Notes under the pieces: generated by a model | What the model saw: the letters and a program-made list of their open reading frames with translations, nothing else | Database searches by the model: none | Told to the model about the DNA's origin: nothing | Shown here: positions 45,049 to 53,504 of the stretch, one piece after another | How positions within the stretch are numbered: position 1 is the first letter of the stretch | Layout: each line of letters opens with the position of its first letter | From: Clostridia bacterium | Lineage (GTDB): Bacteria; Bacillota; Clostridia; Oscillospirales; CAG-272 | NCBI GenBank assembly: GCA_017503325.1 | Contig: JAFVTI010000038.1 | Coordinates: 50,428 to 114,427 of the forward strand | Length of the DNA: 64,000 nucleotides | Direction: 5' to 3' | Translations under genes and position numbers: made by a program

Positions 45049-46428
45049 TTATCTGCCGCCGACCGTGATCTCGGATACACGGATCAGGGGCTGACCGACG
45101 TCGGTGGGCACGCTGCCGCTGGACGAGCCGCACATACCCTGTCCGGTTGCCAAGTTCTGACCGACCATGTCGATATCCTTGATGATCCGAGAGCCGGTAC
45201 CGATCAGCGATGCGCCGCGGACAGCCTCGCAGATCTTGCCGTTACGTACGATGTAGCCCTCGCGCACCGAGAAGTTGAACGCACCGGTCAGAGGATTGAC
45301 CGAGCCGCCGCCCATTTCCTTGGCGTACAGACCGTACTCGATGGACGCGATGATGTCCTCATTCTTATCGGGGCCGTTGTCGATAAAGGTATTGGTCATA
45401 CGGCTGGTGGGCTCGTATTCGTAGCCCTGTCTGCGGCTGTTGCCGGTCATGGGCAGACCCATGCGGCGGGAGCCCAGGCGGTCAACCATGTAGCTCTTGA
45501 GCACGCCGTTCTCGATCAGCACGTTACGCTTGGTGGGATTGCCCTCGTCGTCGATGTTGACAGAGCCCCAGCCGTTCGGGATGGTACCGTCGTCGATGGC
45601 GGTGACCTTGGGGTTGGCGATCATCTGACCCAGCTTACCTGCCATCTGAGACGCGCCGATGGCAACAGAGGTCGCCTCCAGCGAGTGACCGCAGGCCTCG
45701 TGGAAAATCACACCGCCAAAGCCGTTTTCAATGGCAACCGTCATCTTGCCTGCAGGACAGTAGGAAGCGTTCAGATTGACCACAGCCTGTCTTGCGGCCT
45801 CACGGCCGATGTCCTCGGGGCGGAAGAGATCGAACACCTCAAGCCCCATACCGCGACCGGGTGCACAAGAGCCGGACTGGTTCTCGTGACCGTTGGACGC
45901 AACGGCATTGACTGCCATACGGGTACGGATATGTCTGTCGGTGGTGTAAAGGCCCTCGGAGTTGGCAACCAGGATGGAATGGTCCACCATCAGAAGGTTA
46001 CCTGCCACCTGTACAATGCTTTGATCGTAATTCTTTGCCGTGTTGCAAGCAGATTTGAGCAGATCGATCTTGTGCTTCATCTCTGCGCTTGCAGGCACGG
46101 TAGTCACGGGATGAATATTGGGGAAAATACGCTCGCAAAGATGCAAGGATACTGCTCCCTTGACCTCGCCGACAGCCTCTGCTACCGACTTGGCACAGCG
46201 GATCAGACCCTCTCTTGTAATGTCAGTTGTGGTTGCGTAGACAGTCTGCGTGCCGATAAAGGTACGAATGCCCACGCCCGAGAGCACGTTGTCACCAATG
46301 GCCTCGATCTTGCCATCCACCATGCGGATGTTTCCGTTTTGCGTCAGCTCCTGGTAGATCTCGGCAAAATCGCCGCCACCCGAGAGCGCAATTCCGAGGA
46401 TCTCCTCGGCAAGTCTTTTTTCAATCAT
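45049..46428 (-). CDS. tldD: Metalloprotease TldD
   Basis: Catalytic subunit of the TldD/E protease, 459 residues. The zinc motif HEACGH (His243-His248) fits HExxxH. Other family signatures are GFGGVIFHEACGHSLEA, DDEGNPTKRNVLIENG and the C-terminal GMCGSSSGSVPTDVGQP. It lies directly before pmbA and four bases overlap the HAD gene stop region, so it belongs to the eight-gene run from miaB. Confidence 0.95.
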   Translation of the reverse strand: MIEKRLAEEILGIALSGGGDFAEIYQELTQNGNIRMVDGKIEAIGDNVLSGVGIRTFIGTQTVYATTTDITREGLIRCAKSVAEAVGEVKGAVSLHLCERIFPNIHPVTTVPASAEMKHKIDLLKSACNTAKNYDQSIVQVAGNLLMVDHSILVANSEGLYTTDRHIRTRMAVNAVASNGHENQSGSCAPGRGMGLEVFDLFRPEDIGREAARQAVVNLNASYCPAGKMTVAIENGFGGVIFHEACGHSLEATSVAIGASQMAGKLGQMIANPKVTAIDDGTIPNGWGSVNIDDEGNPTKRNVLIENGVLKSYMVDRLGSRRMGLPMTGNSRRQGYEYEPTSRMTNTFIDNGPDKNEDIIASIEYGLYAKEMGGGSVNPLTGAFNFSVREGYIVRNGKICEAVRGASLIGTGSRIIKDIDMVGQNLATGQGMCGSSSGSVPTDVGQPLIRVSEITVGGR

Positions 46429-47093
46429 GATTCTCGTCTTCCTTTCATGTTTTCAAGTATCGGGATGATCTGACCAAGGCTCTGCACGCAGGCATCGGTC
46501 AAATCAAGAATGTCCTTTGTTGGCTGAATCATATCGGGTGCCATGACTGTGTACATGCCCGCCGCCTTGACCGCGCGCACGCCGTTGAACGAGTCCTCGA
46601 CGCCCATGCAATCAGCAGGCGCGACGCCAAGACGCTCGGCCGCAATCAAAAAAATGTCGGGCGCGGGCTTGCCTTTTTGCACCGCGTCTCCCGTGACCAC
46701 CGCGTCGAAATATTTCTTCATATCCGACTGCACCAAATGACGCTCTACGCGAGGCGCATTGGTGGAGGTGGCAAGGCCGATCTTGTAGCCGTTTGCGCAA
46801 AGATACTCCAAAAGCTCGTACGCGCCGTCCTTAATGGGCAGCCCCTCGGTCTCAATCATCTCGTCGTAAATGGCGTTACGCAGCTCCCAGAACGGGCGAA
46901 ATTCGAATGCATCGCCGTAAAACTCCTGCCAAAGCTCGGCAGTTCTTGCATAATTGGTGCCCGTACAAAGGGCCACAAACTCCATAATGCGCGGCACGCC
47001 CATCTGCGCTGCAGCCTCGCGCCATGCGCGGTGATACACCTTTTCGGTATCGTGCAGCGTGCCGTCCTTGTCAAAAATGACCGCGCAAATCAT
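46425..47093 (-). CDS. HAD-superfamily hydrolase, beta-phosphoglucomutase-like
   Basis: 222 residues, a subfamily IA HAD phosphatase or mutase. Motif I is FDKDGTLHDTE with the nucleophile Asp, motif II lies in LATSTN, the Lys in KGKPAPDIFL and the final acidic pair in GVEDSFNGVRA. The cap is a four-helix type, as in beta-phosphoglucomutase and phosphoglycolate phosphatase. The substrate is not clear. It overlaps tldD by four bases and tgt by one. Confidence 0.9.
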   Translation of the reverse strand: MICAVIFDKDGTLHDTEKVYHRAWREAAAQMGVPRIMEFVALCTGTNYARTAELWQEFYGDAFEFRPFWELRNAIYDEMIETEGLPIKDGAYELLEYLCANGYKIGLATSTNAPRVERHLVQSDMKKYFDAVVTGDAVQKGKPAPDIFLIAAERLGVAPADCMGVEDSFNGVRAVKAAGMYTVMAPDMIQPTKDILDLTDACVQSLGQIIPILENMKGRRES

Positions 47094-48229
47094 CAGTCGG
47101 GGTTCCTTTCGCCAAGAGCTATGTGATATCTCTGATAGAATTCCTCAAATCTGCCCTCGTCCAAGGCCTCGCGGATGCGGCGCGTGAGCTGATTGTAGAA
47201 ATACAGATTGTGCTGGACTGCCAGGCGCATACCAAGCGACTCCTTGGCCTTGATCAGATGGCGGATATAGGAGCGGCTGTAATTCTGGCAGGTGGGGCAA
47301 TCGCAGGTCACACCGATGGGGCGAGGATCGCGCGCATACTTTTCGTTGAGCACGCTCATCTTACCTTCCCAGGTAAACAGCGTACCGTGGCGTGCATTAC
47401 GCGAGGGCATGACGCAGTCAAAGAAGTCAACGCCCAGGTGCACCGCCTCAATGATGTTGCAGGGCGTGCCCACGCCCATCAGGTATCTGGGCTTATGAAC
47501 CGGCATATGCGGCTCGACAGCGTCAATGATGCGGTACATATCCTCGGTGCTCTCGCCCACGGCAAGGCCGCCGATGGCGTAGCCGTCCAGATCCAGCTCC
47601 GCGATGCGCTGCATGTTATCGATTCGCAGATCCTCGTAAGTGCCGCCCTGGTTGATGCCGAACAGCATCTGCTGCTTGTTGATGGTCTCGGGCAAGGAGT
47701 TGAGTCTTTGCATCTCGGCCTTGCAGCGTGCCAGCCAGCGAATGGTGCGCTCGGAGGATTGCTTGACGTATTCGTAAGTAGCGGGGTTTTCCACGCACTC
47801 GTCAAACGCCATGGCAATGGTGGAGGCGAGGTTGGATTGGATCTGCATGCTCTCCTCGGGGCCCATGAAAATGCGCTTGCCGTCGATGTGAGAGGCAAAG
47901 TACACGCCCTCCTCCTTGATCTTACGCAAGGAAGACAGGGAGAATACCTGGAATCCGCCCGAGTCGGTCAGGATGGGTCTGTCCCAGTTCATGAACTTGT
48001 GAAGTCCGCCCATATCGTGAATCAGCTTGTCACCGGGACGGATGTGCAGATGGTAGGTGTTGGAAAGCTCGACCTGGCAATCGATGGTCTTGAGCTCCAC
48101 GGTGGATACGCCGCCCTTGATGGCAGCGCAGGTACCCACATTCATAAATACCGGCGTCTCGATGTCGCCGTGCGGGGTGTGAAGCACGCCTCTGCGCGCT
48201 CTTCCCTCTTGTTTTTTGAGTTCGAACAT
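47093..48229 (-). CDS. tgt: tRNA-guanine transglycosylase
   Basis: Exchanges G34 of GUN-anticodon tRNAs for the queuosine precursor preQ1. The 378 residues contain the active-site DSGGFQVFSL, the late catalytic Asp stretch GVDFFDCVMPSRNARHG, and the zinc site CDCPTCQNYSRSYIRHLIK. In many Firmicutes tgt is with queA and yajC; here it stands after mutL in an operon starred by miaB, so two tRNA modification genes share a transcript. Confidence 0.97.
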   Translation of the reverse strand: MFELKKQEGRARRGVLHTPHGDIETPVFMNVGTCAAIKGGVSTVELKTIDCQVELSNTYHLHIRPGDKLIHDMGGLHKFMNWDRPILTDSGGFQVFSLSSLRKIKEEGVYFASHIDGKRIFMGPEESMQIQSNLASTIAMAFDECVENPATYEYVKQSSERTIRWLARCKAEMQRLNSLPETINKQQMLFGINQGGTYEDLRIDNMQRIAELDLDGYAIGGLAVGESTEDMYRIIDAVEPHMPVHKPRYLMGVGTPCNIIEAVHLGVDFFDCVMPSRNARHGTLFTWEGKMSVLNEKYARDPRPIGVTCDCPTCQNYSRSYIRHLIKAKESLGMRLAVQHNLYFYNQLTRRIREALDEGRFEEFYQRYHIALGERNPD

Positions 48230-48288
48230 AATAGCTGTGTCCTTTCTTCGGCCAATATCAGTACAGGATATCGCCTGTTATTGATGTT

Positions 48289-50448
48289 TTATGATCTTTC
48301 AAATTGTCTGTCCAGATTTTTCTTGCTCATCTCCATGGCAACCGGTCTGCCGTGCGGGCAGTAGGTAATGTCGGGCAGCTCCATGAGCTGATCGACCAGC
48401 CAGGAAAGATGCTCGGGAGCGTACACGCGTCCCGCCTTGATGGCGGCCTTGCACGCGCCCTGATAAAGTGCCTTTTCAAACACGATGTCACGCGTCAGGG
48501 ATGCGTTCCCCGTACCGCTCTGCAATCTCTCGGCAATCACGGGCAGCATTTGCGCCACCGCGTCAGATTCAAGACCCGTAGGAATGGCGTCCACGGTCAC
48601 GGTAAAGCGACCCGTGGAAAAGCTGAAGCCAACCGCCTCCAGCTCGGCGCGATAGTCACCGATGGTTTGCACCTCGCCCGAGGTCATCATGACCTCAATG
48701 GGCAGCATCAGAAGCTGCGAGGAGGCCTCCTTTTCGCGCATGTTGGCCTTGAGCTGCTCAAACAGAATGCGCTCGTGCGCCGCGTGCTGATCGATCAGCA
48801 GCATTCTCTCACCGATCTCCACGATCAGATACGCATTGAACACCTGGCCGACCAAGCGATACGACCCCTTTTCCGCGGTAGGGACGGGGGCGGGGGCGGG
48901 TTCTTTAGGCAGCGGGGTGCGGGTAGGGGCTGGATCGGCAGGAGCGAGCCCCTGCCCTACGGGTTGCGCGGGATTTGCGGCAGGAGCGAGCCCCTGCCCT
49001 ACGGGTTGCGCGGGATTTGCGGCAGGAGCGAGCCCCTGCCCTACGGGTTGCGTGGGATTTGCGGCAGGAGCGAGCCCCTGCCCTACGGGTTGTGCGGGAT
49101 TTGCGGCAGGAGCGAGCCCCTGCCCTACGGGGGATACGGGATTTGCGTCAGGAGCGAGCCCCTGGCCTACGGGCTGTGCGGGATTTGCGGCAGGAGCGAG
49201 CCCCTGCCCTACGGGTTTGGCGGTTTTTTCAGGCGCGGGGGCCTGCTTTTCGGGCTTTTTGCCCTGAATGTACTGTTCTACGTATTGCTGCGCAGTCAGG
49301 TGCTCCCAGGCCTCGCCCTTTTGCGGCTTTGCGGGGGCAGATGCAGCGGCGGTATCCATGGTGATCTGACGCTTTTGCAGCGATTCTCCGCGCTCGACCG
49401 AGGTAAAGGCATCGGATACCGACGGCTTTTGCTTTGGAATCTGCAGCTCGGGGCGTGCGGTATTTTGCTCAAGTGCCTGTCTGACCGCGTAATACACGCT
49501 TTCAAAGACCGGCTTTTCGTTGGTGAACTTGACCTCCAGCTTTGCAGGATGGACGTTGACGTCCACGCGCGCGGGGTTGAGCTCGATAAACAACACGCAG
49601 CACGGGAATTTTTCGGGCGCGCAATACGAGGTAAACGCCTGCTCCAGCGCTGCGCTGGCGGTTTTGCTCTTGATATAGCGTGAGTTGATAAAGAAATTCT
49701 GATAGTTACGGTTGGGGCGCACGTTGTCGGGTCGGCCGATATATCCCTTGACCGTAATGCCGTCAAATTCTCCCTTGACTTCTATCAGGCGCGAGGCAAA
49801 ATCCTTGCCGAACACCGACCACACGGCACTCTTCAGGCTGCCGTCGCCCACCGTTTCCAGCTTCAAGTTGCCGTCCACGATCAAGCGGAACGCGATCTCG
49901 GGGTGTGAGAGCGCGATCTTTTCAACGTTTGCGCTGACCGCCATGGCCTCGGTCACGTCGCGCTTCAAAAACTTGCGGCGTGCGGGCACGTTGGCAAACA
50001 GATCCTCTGCGATCACGGTGGTGCCCACCGCGCAGCCGCGCTCGGTAATGTCCACAATCTCGCCGCAATTGACGTCCATCTGTGCGCCAAGTGCTGCATC
50101 GGGGGTCTTGGACAGAATGCGCAGGCGGGAGACCGCCGCAATGGCCGCCAAGGCTTCACCACGGAAACCAAGCGTTGCAATGCCGTCCAGATCCTCGGGC
50201 TCGCTGATCTTACTGGTGGCGTGTCGTCTGATTGCCATGGGCAGATCCTCGGGCGGCATGCCGTGCCCGTTATCGGACACGCGCATAAAGGTCACGCCGC
50301 CGTTCTGAATCTCTACGGTGATGCGTGACGCCCCTGCGTCTATTGCATTTTCCATCATTTCCTTGATGGCCGACGCAGGCCTGTCCACCACCTCACCGGC
50401 GGCGATCAGATTGGCGACCTCAAAGGAAAGTACGTTGATCTTACCCAT
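48289..50448 (-). CDS. mutL: DNA mismatch repair protein MutL with repeat-expanded linker
   Basis: ATPase and endonuclease of mismatch repair, 719 residues. The N-terminal GHKL ATPase domain shows ENAIDAGAS, DNGHGM and GFRGEAL; the transducer follows. The C-terminal domain carries the endonuclease motif DQHAAHERILFE (Asp553) and CPHGRP, so it is a nicking MutL, as in Bacillus. The linker between them is unusual: residues about 412-504 are seven units of 14 residues of the form PVGQGLAPAANPAQ, encoded by 42-bp DNA repeats. The usual MutL is near 620-650 residues. The gene follows mutS by 15 bases. Confidence 0.97.
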   Translation of the reverse strand: MGKINVLSFEVANLIAAGEVVDRPASAIKEMMENAIDAGASRITVEIQNGGVTFMRVSDNGHGMPPEDLPMAIRRHATSKISEPEDLDGIATLGFRGEALAAIAAVSRLRILSKTPDAALGAQMDVNCGEIVDITERGCAVGTTVIAEDLFANVPARRKFLKRDVTEAMAVSANVEKIALSHPEIAFRLIVDGNLKLETVGDGSLKSAVWSVFGKDFASRLIEVKGEFDGITVKGYIGRPDNVRPNRNYQNFFINSRYIKSKTASAALEQAFTSYCAPEKFPCCVLFIELNPARVDVNVHPAKLEVKFTNEKPVFESVYYAVRQALEQNTARPELQIPKQKPSVSDAFTSVERGESLQKRQITMDTAAASAPAKPQKGEAWEHLTAQQYVEQYIQGKKPEKQAPAPEKTAKPVGQGLAPAANPAQPVGQGLAPDANPVSPVGQGLAPAANPAQPVGQGLAPAANPTQPVGQGLAPAANPAQPVGQGLAPAANPAQPVGQGLAPADPAPTRTPLPKEPAPAPVPTAEKGSYRLVGQVFNAYLIVEIGERMLLIDQHAAHERILFEQLKANMREKEASSQLLMLPIEVMMTSGEVQTIGDYRAELEAVGFSFSTGRFTVTVDAIPTGLESDAVAQMLPVIAERLQSGTGNASLTRDIVFEKALYQGACKAAIKAGRVYAPEHLSWLVDQLMELPDITYCPHGRPVAMEMSKKNLDRQFERS
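48937..49215 (-). repeat. 42-bp tandem repeats within mutL
   Basis: Seven units start at 48937, 48979, 49021, 49063, 49105, 49147 and 49189, each exactly 42 bases apart. Each has the core GGCAGGAGCGAGCCCCTGCC, which is a near-palindrome able to form a hairpin, then CTACGGG and a less conserved spacer. The sixth unit has two changes. The frame is kept and all units encode Pro/Ala/Gly/Gln-rich linker. The same core lies outside genes at 4345-4397. Confidence 0.95.
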
Positions 50449-50463
50449 ATATACTCCAAATCG

Positions 50464-53055
50464 TTAAATCAATCTTTTTTTGATATCAAACAGCAGCGTC
50501 ATACATTCGTACGGCGAGAGCGTGTTGATATCCACGTTTTTGAGCTGCTCGATCACCTGCTCATTGATCTGATCCTCGATGGTGATCTCGTCGCTCTTTT
50601 CTTCGCGTGCAGGCTCTGCGGTGCTCAGCGCACGCGCGGTCTGCTCAACCGAGAGCAGCACCTGCTTGGCGCGCTTGATCACGTCGTTCGGCAGACCTGC
50701 CAGCTTGGCAACCTCAATGCCGTAGCTGTCGTCTGTCGAGCCGCGCACGATCTTGCGCAGGAAGGTAATGCTGTCGCCGCGCTTTTTGGCGGCAATATTA
50801 TAGTTGACCACGCCCTCGAATTCCTGCTCCATGACGGTCAGCTCGTGGTAATGCGTGGCGAAAAGCGTTTTTGCACCGATGCGGCGGCTATGGGTATATT
50901 CCACGATGGCACGCGCAATGCTCATGCCGTCAAAGGTGGAGGTACCTCTGCCGACCTCGTCGTAAATGATCAGGCTCTTCTGCGTTGCGTTTTGCAGAAT
51001 GTAGGCCACCTCGGTCATCTCCAACATAAAGGTGGATTGACCCGAGGCAAGGTCGTCCGACGCGCCCACGCGGGTAAAGATCTTGTCCACGATGCCGATG
51101 CGCGCCTCGTTTGCGGGCACAAAGCTGCCGATCTGTGCCATCAGCGTGATCAGCGCAACCTGGCGCATGTAGGTGGATTTACCTGCCATATTGGGGCCGG
51201 TGATCAGCATCAGACGGTTATTCTTGGTGTCAAGCATGGCGTCGTTGGGCACGAAATACGTATCCTTGACAAACTGCTCGACCACGGGATGGCGGCCGTC
51301 CTTGATTTCTATGACGTCGCTTGTATCCACCTCGGGGCGCACGTACTTGTTGCGCGCCGCCACGGTGGCAAGCGAAAGATATGCGTCGGTCTTTGCAAGC
51401 AGCGCAGCGGTCTTTTGTACTCTCTCGCTGTTCTGCGCCACAAAAGCGCGGATCTCCTGGAACAGCTCGTATTCCAGGGCGCAAACGCGGTCGCCCGCGC
51501 CAAGGATCTTGGCCTCCATTTCCTTGAGCTCGTCGGTGATGTATCTCTCACCGTTCACTAAGGTCTGCTTGCGGATATAGTGCGCGGGCACCTGATCGGC
51601 AAACGACTTGCTGACCTCAATATAGTAGCCGAACACCTTGTTGTAGCCTACCTTGAGCGTCTTGATGCCGGTGCGCTCGCGCTCGGCAGCGGCCGTCTGC
51701 TCAACCCAGTTCTTGCCGTCGCGCATGATCGAGCGCAGCTCGTCCACCTCGGCGCTGTAGCCCTCGGCAATCATGCCGCCGTCACGAACCGAGAAGGGCG
51801 GCTCCTCGCAAATGCCTGCGTTGATCTTGGCGCAAATGTCCTCCAGGAGGTCCAGCTCGCGGTAAATGCTTGAAAGCTCCTCGCTCTTACAGCTCTGCAA
51901 AAGCTTTTTGACCTCGGGCAAAACCGAGGCGGTATTGGCCACGGCACGCAGATCCTTGGCGTTGGCCGTGCCGTACACGATGCGCGTCATGAGTCTTTCC
52001 ATATCCAGAACGCCCGAAAGCAGCTCGGAAAGCTCCTCGCGCAGCATGAAATTGCCAAAGAACTCGTCCACCGCACTCTGGCGGCGCGAGATCGCGCCCA
52101 CCGAAAGCAGCGGATGCTCCACCCAGCTGCGAAGCAGTCGCGCACCAGGCGAGGTCTTGGTCTTGTCCAGCACCCACAGCAAAGAGCCCTTCTTTTCCTT
52201 TTGGCGCATGGTCTCGGTCAGCTCCAAGTTGCGGCGCGTGTTGGCGTCCATTTCAAGGTACTGGCCGTCCGAATAGACCTGCAGCTCCTTTAAGTAGGGG
52301 CTTTCGGTCTTTTGCGTCTCGTAAATGTAATCGATCAGCGCGCCAACCGCACAGATCAGCGGCTTGTCCGCCGCGTCGCGGGTCTTGACGCTCTCGCCAA
52401 ATCTCTCCTTGACTCTCTCCAAAGCGTCCGCATACTCAAATCTGCCCGGCTGATTGTCGCCAAGCATCGCGCCCAGGCGATCGGTGACAAACGCGGCCGT
52501 TTCGGGAAAAGATTTGCGGGAAAGGTTTGCGATCACCTCGCGGGGCGCATAGGTGGCAAGCTCGTTGCAAAGCCTGGTCTCAGCCTGCTCTCCGTCAAAG
52601 GACGTCGCACAGATCTGCGCCGTGGAAACGTCGGCAAAGCACACACCAATGGCGTATTCGCCCACGTAAATGGCACAAAGATAGTTATTTTTCTGCTCCG
52701 AGAGCATGGTGCTCTCAATCACCGTACCCGGCGTGACCACGCGCACCACGTCGCGCTTGACCAGCCCCTTTGCGGTGGCGGGATCCTCCACCTGCTCGCA
52801 AATGGCCACCTTGTAGCCCTTGGCGATCAGTCTTGCTATGTACCCCTCGGCCGAGTGGAACGGCACGCCGCACATGGGCGCGCGCTCAGCCTCTCCGCAA
52901 TCTCTGCCTGTCAGCGTCAGCTCCAGCTCACGCGAGGCGGTGATGGCGTCGTCAAAAAACATCTCGTAAAAGTCACCCAGACGGTAGAAGAGCAAGTGAT
53001 CCTTGTATTTATTTTTGACCTCAAAATATTGCTCCATCATCGGAGTCATGGTCAT
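50464..53055 (-). CDS. mutS: DNA mismatch repair protein MutS
   Basis: Mismatch recognition ATPase, 863 residues. The mismatch-binding motif GDFYEMF is near the N-terminus, then the connector, lever and clamp domains, and the ATPase with Walker A GPNMAGKSTYMRQ, the YDEVGRGTSTFDG Walker B/signature region and TLFATHYHEL. Start at ATG 53055 or the ATG six bases later. The gene follows the YlbF-type gene and precedes mutL. Confidence 0.98.
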   Translation of the reverse strand: MTMTPMMEQYFEVKNKYKDHLLFYRLGDFYEMFFDDAITASRELELTLTGRDCGEAERAPMCGVPFHSAEGYIARLIAKGYKVAICEQVEDPATAKGLVKRDVVRVVTPGTVIESTMLSEQKNNYLCAIYVGEYAIGVCFADVSTAQICATSFDGEQAETRLCNELATYAPREVIANLSRKSFPETAAFVTDRLGAMLGDNQPGRFEYADALERVKERFGESVKTRDAADKPLICAVGALIDYIYETQKTESPYLKELQVYSDGQYLEMDANTRRNLELTETMRQKEKKGSLLWVLDKTKTSPGARLLRSWVEHPLLSVGAISRRQSAVDEFFGNFMLREELSELLSGVLDMERLMTRIVYGTANAKDLRAVANTASVLPEVKKLLQSCKSEELSSIYRELDLLEDICAKINAGICEEPPFSVRDGGMIAEGYSAEVDELRSIMRDGKNWVEQTAAAERERTGIKTLKVGYNKVFGYYIEVSKSFADQVPAHYIRKQTLVNGERYITDELKEMEAKILGAGDRVCALEYELFQEIRAFVAQNSERVQKTAALLAKTDAYLSLATVAARNKYVRPEVDTSDVIEIKDGRHPVVEQFVKDTYFVPNDAMLDTKNNRLMLITGPNMAGKSTYMRQVALITLMAQIGSFVPANEARIGIVDKIFTRVGASDDLASGQSTFMLEMTEVAYILQNATQKSLIIYDEVGRGTSTFDGMSIARAIVEYTHSRRIGAKTLFATHYHELTVMEQEFEGVVNYNIAAKKRGDSITFLRKIVRGSTDDSYGIEVAKLAGLPNDVIKRAKQVLLSVEQTARALSTAEPAREEKSDEITIEDQINEQVIEQLKNVDINTLSPYECMTLLFDIKKRLI

Positions 53056-53081
53056 ATCCTCACTTTTTTAATTTTGTTATC

Positions 53082-53474
53082 TTAATGTCCGCAGCTGCCG
53101 CCACAGGTGGAGCAATCGTGCGTGCAGGACGAGGGCACCTCGCCCGTGATCTCAAACATAATGGTGTTATTGACCGCGTTCATCAGCTCGTTGACCGCAT
53201 TCTGGGCCTGCTCCAGCTCCACGTAAACGGGGTGCGCCACGATCTGATCGTACAGCTCGTTGATGCGGTTCTGGATCATTTCCAAAAATCTTGCCTCAAC
53301 GTCCTTCTGACCTGCGGTCTTTTCCAGCGCGATCTGCTGAACCTGATATTCGCGCATCAGCGTGCGCAGATCCATATCGTTTTCGTACGCTTCCTTGGCG
53401 TTTGCCATGCGTACCAGTCTTTCATCCTTCTTGAGTTCCTTGCCGAGCTGTGCGGCCAGTTCAAAAATTTCCAT
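53082..53474 (-). CDS. YlbF/YmcA (RicF/RicA) family regulator with Cys-rich tail
   Basis: 130 residues, nearly all helical, of the YlbF/YmcA family. In Bacillus subtilis RicA (YmcA), RicF (YlbF) and RicT form a complex with Fe-S clusters that steers RNase Y and sporulation or competence. The C-terminus CTHDCSTCGGSCGH is a cysteine cluster comparable to the RicF tail and a likely cluster ligand. It sits between miaB and mutS, the same neighbourhood as ymcA in Bacillus. Whether it acts as RicA or RicF cannot be decided; the Cys tail favours RicF. Start chosen at ATG 53474 rather than the longer frame because GAGGA lies just upstream. Confidence 0.85.
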   Translation of the reverse strand: MEIFELAAQLGKELKKDERLVRMANAKEAYENDMDLRTLMREYQVQQIALEKTAGQKDVEARFLEMIQNRINELYDQIVAHPVYVELEQAQNAVNELMNAVNNTIMFEITGEVPSSCTHDCSTCGGSCGH

Positions 53475-53504
53475 TGTTTTATCCTCTTTTCTATTGTTTT
53501 TCAA

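Noticed and set aside
48937..49215. CRISPR array
   Set aside because: Units are tandem with no unique spacers, lie inside mutL, keep frame, and there are no cas genes.
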